From Eubacteriaceae bacterium (GTDB taxonomy: Bacteria > Bacillota > Clostridia > Eubacteriales > Alkalibacteraceae), in the NCBI GenBank assembly GCA_003446375.1, contig DMAW01000080.1, forward strand, positions 1 through 11,323: a DNA stretch of 11,323 nt, in the 5' to 3' direction. Of the stretch, positions 1 through 4,850 are shown in pieces. The translations under genes and the position numbers were made by a program. Position 1 is the stretch's first letter. Every line of letters starts with the position of its first letter. The notes under the pieces were generated by a model. That model was not told the DNA's origin and did no database searches. It saw nothing but the letters and a program-made list of their open reading frames with translations.

Positions 1-149
1 GAGCAACATCCTTGTGATCCGTGGCTATGAGGAAGACATCTGTGAATGCCCAAGGCCGCATACATTGCTCCTATTGGTTGACAGGTTTTGGCCGGATTTA
101 CAACTAATGCGCTTCTCTCATTGATCTCTTTTGGTGTATGGTCTAGCAT
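1..149 (-). CDS. nifK: Nitrogenase MoFe protein beta subunit NifK, N-terminal 49 residues (cut by window edge)
   Basis: This is the beginning of the beta chain of the molybdenum-iron protein, which with NifD holds the P-cluster and FeMo-cofactor and reduces N2 in the cytoplasm. The 49 visible residues contain NPAKTCQPIGAMYAALGIH and HSHGSQGC, the NifK segments carrying P-cluster ligands Cys23 and Cys48 (equivalent to beta-Cys70 and beta-Cys95 of Azotobacter). The first conserved cysteine lies only 23 residues from the start, so the long N-terminal extension of proteobacterial NifK is absent, as in clostridial-type proteins. The ATG at 147-149 overlaps the end of nifD by 7 bases (GTATGCTAG reads as nifD Val-Cys-stop and nifK Met-Leu), suggesting translational coupling. 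A GGAG lies about 10 bases before the ATG. The gene continues beyond base 1. Confidence 0.95.
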   Translation of the reverse strand, partial: MLDHTPKEINERSALVVNPAKTCQPIGAMYAALGIHRCLPHSHGSQGCC

Positions 150-1762
150 ACCTTTTCAACTCCTTCCACTTTACCTTTTATAATAGGTTCTTTCTTCCAT
201 GGGGGAATAGTGTAGCTCCATGCCGGAGTGTGTATGCCCGCCGCAGTATCTCTTGCAAAATTAACCGCACCTTTGTAGCCTGCATAAGGTCCTGAATAAT
301 CATATGAATGCATTTGTTTGGAGTAAATGCCCATTTTTTGAATCATGTACTTGTCCTTGATTCCTGAACCGAAGAATGAAGGTTTTAATGCCTTTACCGC
401 AACCTCGGTTTCAAAATGGTTTAAATCGTCGATTACCACAGTATTAGTCTTCATATCGGTTATCAAGCCTTTGTACTGATTTAGAGGAAGTTCCTTTTTA
501 AGTTCTTCCAACCTATGAGCAGGAATTCTTAACCTATACTTCTGTTCGTCTTTTTCCACAGTGATTTCCTCAATATTTCGAGTATCAGCATCTAGCTTAA
601 TATCCGGAATTACATCTCTTCCTTCATAATCATCTCTGTGTCCAAACTCATATCCGGCAAGTATTGTGTCCATGCCTATTTCACCTAGAAGACCTTGATA
701 GTGATGAGCTCTTGAACCACCCACGTAAAGCATGGCAGTCTTTCCTTCGCACATTTCTTTATAATAAGCCATTTCGTCTTCTATCTCAGAAATTTCTTCC
801 GCTATGACAGCTTCTGTTCTTTTAATAAGATCCTCGTCTCCGAAATACTTTGCAATATTTCTAAGAGTGTTTGACATGTTTTCCATGCCTATGAAGTTCA
901 CCTTCATCCAAGGCATTCCATATTTGATTTCAATCATTTCAGCGATGTAGTTAATTGACCTGTGACATTGAACTAAATTTAGATCTGCATTATGGGACTT
1001 GGCTATATCTTCATACTCAGAGTTGCCGGTCATACATGCCACTACCTTGTAGCCGATCTTGTTTAAAACTCTAGATATCTCCCATTCATCGCCGCCTATA
1101 TTGTATTCGCCAAGTATGTTCAAAGTAAATTCCTTTTCTTTGGGCTGTGGAATATCAATTGTTCCAATTACATCCTTCATCAGCTTGTTGTTAGCGATAT
1201 GGTGACCTGCCGACTGACTGACTCCTTTGTAGCCTTCACAGCTAAATGCCAATACGGGTATGCCAAATTCTTTTTCCGCATCCTTTGCTACCTTATGAAT
1301 ATCATCTCCTATAAGGCCAACTGGACATGTAGCCGAAACCGAAATTGCTCTTGGATTGAACGTTTCTACTGCTTCTCTGATAGCTTGAGCCAGTTTTTTG
1401 TCTCCACCAAATACGATATCGCTTTCCTGCATATCTGTAGTAAATGCGTAATTCAGAAAGTTTTTTCCTCCTTCTTTCGCTCTTCCCTTGTTACGTCTTG
1501 TTCCCCATGCATAATATGAGCAGCCCACCGGACCATGGACTATATGGACCATGTCAACTATCGGTCCTATAACTACCCCCTTGCATCCTGCATAGCAACA
1601 TCCCCTGTTTGTAATTATCCCCGGAACAGTCCTGGTATTTGCTCCGATTTTAGGGATATCATCTGAATCTTTTACAAGGATGTGTTCTTTTCTGTTTTTC
1701 ATAACCTTTGCAGGATATGCATCCAATATCTTATCAACTACTTTGTTCATATCTTTCATCAT
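143..1762 (-). CDS. nifD: Nitrogenase MoFe protein alpha subunit NifD
   Basis: This is the alpha chain of the Mo-nitrogenase MoFe protein, the site of N2 reduction. From the ATG at 1760-1762 it is 539 residues. P-cluster ligands are Cys55, Cys81 and Cys146 (Azotobacter 62, 88, 154). FeMo-cofactor ligands are Cys266 in NLVQCHRS and His485 in KQMHSYDYSGPY (Azotobacter 275, 442). Active-site residues Val63, Arg89, Gln183, His187 and Lys469 match alpha-70, 96, 191, 195 and 426, so it should be an active Nif-type enzyme. About 50 extra residues (roughly 381-432) before the SGIKDKYMIQKMG segment resemble the insertion known from the Clostridium pasteurianum protein. An in-frame ATG at 1819 overlaps nifI2 and has no ribosome site; AGGTG near 1764-1768 supports ATG 1762 or the adjacent ATG at 1759. 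It follows nifI2 by 31 bases. Confidence 0.96.
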   Translation of the reverse strand: MMKDMNKVVDKILDAYPAKVMKNRKEHILVKDSDDIPKIGANTRTVPGIITNRGCCYAGCKGVVIGPIVDMVHIVHGPVGCSYYAWGTRRNKGRAKEGGKNFLNYAFTTDMQESDIVFGGDKKLAQAIREAVETFNPRAISVSATCPVGLIGDDIHKVAKDAEKEFGIPVLAFSCEGYKGVSQSAGHHIANNKLMKDVIGTIDIPQPKEKEFTLNILGEYNIGGDEWEISRVLNKIGYKVVACMTGNSEYEDIAKSHNADLNLVQCHRSINYIAEMIEIKYGMPWMKVNFIGMENMSNTLRNIAKYFGDEDLIKRTEAVIAEEISEIEDEMAYYKEMCEGKTAMLYVGGSRAHHYQGLLGEIGMDTILAGYEFGHRDDYEGRDVIPDIKLDADTRNIEEITVEKDEQKYRLRIPAHRLEELKKELPLNQYKGLITDMKTNTVVIDDLNHFETEVAVKALKPSFFGSGIKDKYMIQKMGIYSKQMHSYDYSGPYAGYKGAVNFARDTAAGIHTPAWSYTIPPWKKEPIIKGKVEGVEKVC

Positions 1763-1793
1763 AACACCTGCTTTCGTCTCCTGTTTTTTACCT

Positions 1794-2177
1794 TTAAATT
1801 GCCAGGTCTCCGGATTCATCCGTTCTGACTCTCACGGCATCGTCTACTGGGCAAATGAAAATCTTTCCGTCTCCCATGTTCCCTGTCTGATTTACATCAA
1901 TTAGTATATCTACTACGTTTTTTACGTCTTCATCATGAACTACCAAATAAATAAGCCTTTTTGCAATAAATCTGTTATTTTCGGTTATAGTTTCAACTAG
2001 GTGGGGATTGTCTATATCTTTTCCTTCAATCAAATCCTCCAATATATCCATATTAACCATCTTTTTACCTCGCCCTGTTACTTTTTTACATAACATGGAC
2101 GGGTATCCGGCCTCAGAAAGCGCTCTTTTGGTTTCATTCATCTTATTCATTCTGATTACTGCCATTATCTCTTTCAT
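1794..2177 (-). CDS. nifI2: PII-like nitrogenase regulator NifI2
   Basis: This 127-residue PII-superfamily protein is the second of the NifI pair between nifH and nifD. In methanogens NifI1 and NifI2 form a complex that binds NifDK and blocks Fe-protein docking when 2-oxoglutarate is low, giving ammonia switch-off; that role is inferred here from family and position. Visible hallmarks are the N-terminal strand MKEIMAVIRMNKM, the AGYPSMLCKKVTGRGKK segment leading into a long T-loop (about 35-60), and the GDGKIFICPVDDAVRVRT C-terminal PII segment. The T-loop is longer than in NifI1, as expected for NifI2, and does not look like the uridylylated T-loop of GlnB. The ribosome site GAGGAGG at about 2184-2190 overlaps the nifI1 stop codon, 7 bases from the ATG, so the two genes are probably translationally linked. 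Confidence 0.92.
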   Translation of the reverse strand: MKEIMAVIRMNKMNETKRALSEAGYPSMLCKKVTGRGKKMVNMDILEDLIEGKDIDNPHLVETITENNRFIAKRLIYLVVHDEDVKNVVDILIDVNQTGNMGDGKIFICPVDDAVRVRTDESGDLAI

Positions 2178-2189
2178 AAGAAGCCTCCT

Positions 2190-2513
2190 CTACAGCTTTT
2201 GTGCGCCGCTGCTTATTGTATAAACATCCTCAACCGGTGTTACAAAAATTTTGCCGTCTCCATAAACACCTTCTCCAGTCTTTGCATTCTTGGAAATAAG
2301 CTTAACCACTTCGTCCTTATCCTGATCTTCTACTACCAATAGCAACATTTCCTTTTGAAGTTCATCATACCTTACGTTTCCTACTTTTATACCTCTTTGC
2401 TTTCCTCTGCCTACAACATCGGTTTTGGTTACAGCCGGATAACCGGCATCAAGCAATTCTTCCAATATAACAGAAACCCTTTCAGGTCTGACGATGGCTC
2501 TTATCATTTTCAT
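2190..2513 (-). CDS. nifI1: PII-like nitrogenase regulator NifI1
   Basis: This 107-residue PII-family protein is the first of the two nitrogenase-specific PII homologues. It shows MIRAIVRPERV at the start, DAGYPAVTKTDVVGRGKQRGIKVG (about 23-46) leading into the T-loop, and the ligand-binding C-terminal segment GDGKIFVTPVEDVYTI. GRGKQRGIKVG is typical of NifI1 rather than of GlnB or GlnK. With NifI2 it is expected to sense 2-oxoglutarate and ATP and to inhibit NifDK reversibly under nitrogen-sufficient conditions. The ATG at 2511-2513 has AGGAGG at 2521-2526, 7 bases upstream. It is separated from nifH by 154 bases containing two stem-loops, and from nifI2 by 12 bases. Confidence 0.93.
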   Translation of the reverse strand: MKMIRAIVRPERVSVILEELLDAGYPAVTKTDVVGRGKQRGIKVGNVRYDELQKEMLLLVVEDQDKDEVVKLISKNAKTGEGVYGDGKIFVTPVEDVYTISSGAQKL

Positions 2514-2611
2514 CTCATATCCTCCTATTTTCTTCCATGATCAAATTTACTGATCACAGATGAACGTATTTATAAATTGAATTGTTCTCTTATTTTTGAT
2601 AAAATTAATTT

Positions 2612-2628
2612 GTAGGTCCCTAGCCTAC
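2612..2628 (-). other. Weak stem-loop in nifH-nifI1 spacer
   Basis: A 5-bp inverted repeat, GTAGG and CCTAC with 7 bases between, lies on the minus strand and is followed within a few bases by an AT-rich run (AAATTAATTTT). It could act as a leaky terminator reducing transcription into nifI1 and nifDK, but the stem is short. The rest of the spacer (2527-2667) is AT-rich and I see no convincing internal promoter in it. Confidence 0.3.
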
Positions 2629-2643
2629 TAATTACCGATTGGG

Positions 2644-2662
2644 GGACAAGCTAAGCTTGTCC
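2644..2662 (-). other. Stem-loop directly after nifH stop
   Basis: A perfect inverted repeat, GGACAAGC and GCTTGTCC around a 3-base UUA loop, begins 5 bases after the nifH stop codon. No U-run follows (the next bases are CCCAATCGG), so it is not a classical intrinsic terminator. Stem-loops after nifH in other diazotrophs have been linked to a stable nifH-only transcript, which gives more NifH than NifDK. By analogy this one may protect the nifH 3' end or mark a processing site. Confidence 0.6.
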
Positions 2663-2667
2663 TTCAA

Positions 2668-3486
2668 TCAACCCAAAATTCCGTATTCCATCAATATTTC
2701 TTCAAGTCTGTCCGTCTCCATCGGTTTAGGAACTACAAACATGTCATTATCTTCTATGTTTTTCGCTAAAGTTCTATACTCATCAGCCTGTACTTGAGAG
2801 GGATCGAAGTCTATTACTGTCTTTTTGTTTATTTCAGCTCTTTGCACCATGTTATCTCTTGGAACAAAGTGAATCATTTGAGTTCCAAGTTCCTTTGCAA
2901 AAGCTTCAATCATTTCATACTCATTGTCTACTTTCCTGCTGTTGCATATTATTCCGCCAAGTCTTGTTCCGCCTGTCGCAGCGTACTTTTGAATACCTTT
3001 GCTGATGTTGTTTGCAGCATACATGGCCATCATCTCACCTGAGGCGACTATGTATATCTCTTCAGCTTTTCCTTCTCGTATGGGCATTGCAAAACCTCCA
3101 CATACAACATCTCCAAGAACATCATAAAATACATAATCCAAATCATCAGTATAAGCTCCAAGTTGTTCAAGAAGATTTATTGAAGTAATGATTCCTCTTC
3201 CGGCGCATCCTACTCCAGGTTCAGGTCCACCTGACTCTACACATCTTATGTTTTTAAAGCCCTTAACAAGCACTTGATCCAATTCGATGTCTTCACCTTC
3301 ATCTCTTAATGTTTCAAGGACTGTCTTTTGAGCCATCCCATGAAGTACAAGCCTTGTTGAATCCGCCTTAGGGTCACAGCCTACTATCATGATTTCTCTT
3401 CCCATTTCGCCTAGTGCGGCAGTTAAATTTTGAGTGGTGGTTGACTTACCGATTCCACCTTTACCATAGATTGCAATTTGTCTCAT
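2668..3486 (-). CDS. nifH: Nitrogenase iron protein NifH
   Basis: This homodimeric ATP-dependent Fe protein passes electrons to NifDK and is needed for FeMo-cofactor maturation. It is 272 residues from the chosen start. Visible features are the P-loop GKGGIGKST (8-16), the switch segment CDPKADSTRL (from residue 37), Cys94 in GVGCAGRG and Cys129 in DVVCGGFAMP, which together bridge the [4Fe-4S] cluster, and Arg97, equivalent to the Arg100 ADP-ribosylated by DraT in some bacteria. All catalytic residues are intact and the length is usual. An ATG at 3493-3495 is in frame but directly abuts GGAGG (3496-3500) with no spacing. The ATG at 3484-3486 has 9 bases of spacing and gives the family-typical N-terminus MRQIAIYGKGG, so I chose it. 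It is first in the operon, behind a structured leader with two terminators. Confidence 0.97.
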   Translation of the reverse strand: MRQIAIYGKGGIGKSTTTQNLTAALGEMGREIMIVGCDPKADSTRLVLHGMAQKTVLETLRDEGEDIELDQVLVKGFKNIRCVESGGPEPGVGCAGRGIITSINLLEQLGAYTDDLDYVFYDVLGDVVCGGFAMPIREGKAEEIYIVASGEMMAMYAANNISKGIQKYAATGGTRLGGIICNSRKVDNEYEMIEAFAKELGTQMIHFVPRDNMVQRAEINKKTVIDFDPSQVQADEYRTLAKNIEDNDMFVVPKPMETDRLEEILMEYGILG

Positions 3487-3495
3487 TTCATTCAT

Positions 3496-3500
3496 CCTCC
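3496..3500 (-). promoter_or_regulatory. nifH ribosome binding site (decides the start)
   Basis: AAAGGAGG on the minus strand ends at 3496. It is 9 bases from the ATG at 3486 but 0 bases from the upstream in-frame ATG at 3495, which favours the downstream start. The terminator-like hairpin T3 ends only a few bases upstream (U-run 3509-3514). Confidence 0.75.
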
Positions 3501-3508
3501 TTTTTTAT

Positions 3509-3550
3509 AAAAAAGATGTTGGACGATATTTAATATCGACCAACATCTTT
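3509..3550 (-). terminator. Intrinsic terminator T3 in the nifH leader, proximal to nifH
   Basis: On the minus strand, AAAGATGTTGG (3550-3540) pairs perfectly with CCAACATCTTT (3522-3512). A U-U mismatch and a further inner stem, CGATA/TATCG, close the hairpin. The 3' arm runs straight into six Us (3514-3509). This is a strong intrinsic terminator lying between the nif promoter and nifH and ending about 10 bases from the ribosome site, so it must be bypassed for nifH to be transcribed. Its 5' arm is also part of an alternative hairpin with an AAAGAT loop (3536-3558). Confidence 0.8.
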
Positions 3551-3558
3551 GTTATCGA
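3536..3558 (-). promoter_or_regulatory. ANTAR-like antiterminator hairpin, copy 2
   Basis: On the minus strand TCGATAAC (3558-3551) can pair with GTTG-G-TCGA (3544-3536), giving 8 pairs with one U-G wobble and one bulged G. The loop is the hexamer AAAGAT (3550-3545), with A at position 1 and G at position 4, the pattern required by ANTAR RNA-binding antiterminators. Forming it uses the whole 5' arm of terminator T3, so the two folds exclude each other. It shares GATAACAA-x-GA-x-GTT with copy 1. The ANTAR assignment is inference; no ANTAR gene is in this window. Confidence 0.55.
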
Positions 3559-3561
3559 GCC

Positions 3562-3577
3562 AAGCAAATGATTGCTT
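3562..3577 (-). promoter_or_regulatory. Small hairpin upstream of antiterminator copy 2 (possible P1)
   Basis: AAGCAA and TTGCTT form a 6-bp stem with a 4-base loop; opening the last pair gives a 6-base loop, ATCATT. It lies 3 bases before the copy 2 hairpin, which is where the first hairpin (P1) of a two-hairpin ANTAR element should be. Its loop has A at position 1 but lacks G at position 4, so the assignment is weak. Confidence 0.35.
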
Positions 3578-3619
3578 AAAATAACTGCCGTTGTTCCATA
3601 TTGGGTGGAACAACGGCAG
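3578..3619 (-). other. Perfect 13-bp stem-loop in the middle of the nifH leader
   Basis: CTGCCGTTGTTCC (3619-3607) pairs perfectly with GGAACAACGGCAG (3597-3585) around a 9-base loop. Only TTATTTT follows on the minus strand, so it would be a weak terminator at best. It may be a structural spacer or a third regulatory element. Its 5' arm also contains CGTTGTT, complementary to AACAACG inside the copy 1 antiterminator loop region. Confidence 0.65.
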
Positions 3620-3642
3620 CGTCATCTTTTATTAACTTTTAT

Positions 3643-3679
3643 AAAAAAAATTGACGTTACCCACAATGTGGATAACGTC
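3643..3679 (-). terminator. Intrinsic terminator T1 in the nifH leader, promoter-proximal
   Basis: On the minus strand GACGTTATCCAC (3679-3668) pairs with GTGGGTAACGTC (3664-3653) across a 3-base loop, and eight Ts follow at 3650-3643. One position is a U-G wobble on the minus strand but a C-A mismatch on the plus strand, which points to minus-strand RNA as the functional form. It lies about 30-60 bases after the predicted nif transcription start, so it would stop nif transcripts early. It could also end ruvB transcripts that read through. The 5' arm overlaps the copy 1 antiterminator hairpin. Confidence 0.82.
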
Positions 3680-3688
3680 GTTGTTATC
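3671..3688 (-). promoter_or_regulatory. ANTAR-like antiterminator hairpin, copy 1
   Basis: On the minus strand GATAAC (3688-3683) and GTTATC (3676-3671) form a perfect 6-bp stem around the hexaloop AACGAC (3682-3677), with A at position 1 and G at position 4. Its 3' arm and half the loop lie in the 5' arm of terminator T1, so hairpin and terminator are mutually exclusive. This is the geometry described for ANTAR-controlled antitermination. An imperfect hairpin, CAAG and CTTG with an 8-base AT loop at 3688-3703, lies just upstream and is only a weak P1 candidate. Confidence 0.55.
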
Positions 3689-3711
3689 AAGTTAATTTTC
3701 TTGTTAAATAG

Positions 3712-3740
3712 ATATTAGCACAAGAAAAAATCTAATGCAA
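3712..3740 (-). promoter_or_regulatory. Sigma-A promoter of the nif operon
   Basis: On the minus strand the -35 TTGCAT (3740-3735) and -10 TAATAT (3717-3712) are separated by exactly 17 bases. The predicted start is near 3704-3706, giving an untranslated leader of about 215 bases. No GG-N10-GC (-24/-12) sigma-54 pattern was found in the region, so NifA-type activation is not indicated. The stretch 3487-3796 between nifH and ruvB holds this promoter and the leader elements listed separately, and no gene. Confidence 0.75.
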
Positions 3741-3754
3741 ACAATTTTTTCTTG
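3721..3754 (-). repeat. Perfect 11-bp inverted repeat flanking the nif -35 box
   Basis: CAAGAAAAAAT and ATTTTTTCTTG are perfect inverted repeats separated by 12 bases. The -35 hexamer TTGCAT lies in the central gap, and the second arm falls in the promoter spacer. It could be an operator for a dimeric regulator or, as RNA, an AT-rich terminator-like hairpin for transcripts leaving ruvB. A partial copy, CAAGAAAA, recurs in the leader at 3703-3696. Confidence 0.5.
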
Positions 3755-3796
3755 AAACTGTTTTCATATTTAATTATTATTCATTCCATTCTATAT

Positions 3797-4837
3797 TTAT
3801 GCCTTGAAATTTTCTTGATTATTAAAGAAACTTATATTCTCACTATCGATGGGATATCCCATATGCTCATAGGCCCTTTTGGTCGCAATCCTTCCCCGTG
3901 GAGTTCTTTGAATAAATCCCAACTGCAATAGATATGGCTCATATACATCTTCAATAGTTGATTTTTCTTCGTCAATCGTAGCTGACAAAGTATCAAGCCC
4001 TACCGGACCCCCAGAAAACTTGATAATGATGCTCTCAAGCATTTTTCTATCAACCTCATCAAGCCCTATTTCATCAACCTCTAACAACTCCAAAGCATTT
4101 TTGGCTGTTTCTTTATCTATTATGCCTTCTCCCTTTATTTGTGCAAAATCCCGTACTCTCTTAAGAAGCCTGTTCGCTATCCTTGGTGTTCCCCGAGACC
4201 TTTTAGCTAGTTCTTCCGCTCCATCGCATAGTATATCTACATCAAGTATTGATGCGCTTCTGGTGATTATCTTCGAAAGTTGAGCAGTATTGTAAATTTC
4301 AAGCCTTGATATCACTCCAAACCTGTCACGCAACGGAGATGTGAGAAGTCCTGCTCTTGTAGTTGCACCTACCAGTGTAAAAGGAGGCAACTCCAAGCGG
4401 ATGGATCTCGCTCCCGGACCTTTTCCCACGATTATATCGATAACGAAGTCTTCCATCGCCGGGTAAAGTATCTCTTCTATATTCCTGTTAAGCCGGTGTA
4501 TTTCATCGATGAATAGAACATCTCCTTTATTGAGCCCGGTAAGTATCGCAGCCAAATCTCCCGGTTTTTCAATAGCGGGACCTGAAGTTATTCTTATGTT
4601 GACTCCAAGCTCATTGGCTATGATATTTGCCAAAGTAGTCTTTCCAAGACCCGGAGGACCGTATAATAGCACGTGGTCTAAAGTCTCATTTCTTTCCATG
4701 GCAGCCTTAATGAATATGCTCATCTTTTCCTTGACTTTCTCTTGTCCGATGTAATCTTTAAGCTCTTTTGGCCTAAGGCTTTTTTCTATATCAAAATCCG
4801 ATTCCGTTACCTGGGTGGTTATGATCCTGTCTTTCAA
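3797..4837 (-). CDS. ruvB: Holliday junction branch migration ATPase RuvB
   Basis: This hexameric AAA+ motor drives branch migration at Holliday junctions together with RuvA. At 346 residues it is of usual length. It shows Walker A GPPGLGKT (60-67), Walker B DEIH (111-114), sensor 1 GATTRAG (158-163), the SPLRDRFG segment with the arginine finger near 170, and the C-terminal winged-helix segment LGFIQRTPRGR. A longer in-frame ATG at 4870 overlaps ruvA and has no ribosome site. The TTG at 4835-4837 follows AGAGGTG by about 6 bases and gives the N-terminus MKDRIITTQ, so TTG is chosen. It is 13 bases downstream of ruvA in the same transcript. After its stop come the nif promoter and T1, and I see no separate GC-rich ruvB terminator before them. 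Confidence 0.96.
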   Translation of the reverse strand: MKDRIITTQVTESDFDIEKSLRPKELKDYIGQEKVKEKMSIFIKAAMERNETLDHVLLYGPPGLGKTTLANIIANELGVNIRITSGPAIEKPGDLAAILTGLNKGDVLFIDEIHRLNRNIEEILYPAMEDFVIDIIVGKGPGARSIRLELPPFTLVGATTRAGLLTSPLRDRFGVISRLEIYNTAQLSKIITRSASILDVDILCDGAEELAKRSRGTPRIANRLLKRVRDFAQIKGEGIIDKETAKNALELLEVDEIGLDEVDRKMLESIIIKFSGGPVGLDTLSATIDEEKSTIEDVYEPYLLQLGFIQRTPRGRIATKRAYEHMGYPIDSENISFFNNQENFKA

Positions 4838-4850
4838 TTTATCACCTCTG

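Noticed and set aside
1199..1519. Plus-strand open frame of 106 codons opposite nifD
   Set aside because: It is the complement of conserved NifD sequence with no ribosome site and no family resemblance.
1763..1819. Longer NifD starting at the ATG at 1819
   Set aside because: It would overlap nifI2, has no ribosome site, and the extra residues do not match NifD proteins.
2538..2556. TGATCA repeated twice with 7 bases between, upstream of nifI1
   Set aside because: The 6-mer is itself a palindrome in AT-rich DNA, so the pair is not convincing as an operator or hairpin.
3700..3796. Sigma-54 (-24/-12) promoter for nifH
   Set aside because: No GG-N10-GC pattern like TGGCAC-N5-TTGCA was found upstream; the sigma-A boxes with 17-base spacing are much better.
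3496..3796. Known nitrogen operators: GlnR/TnrA (TGTNA-N7-TNACA) or NrpR (GGAA-N6-TTCC)
   Set aside because: I looked for these patterns and found none; TTCC and GGAA occur only in the reverse order, in the stem of the middle leader hairpin.
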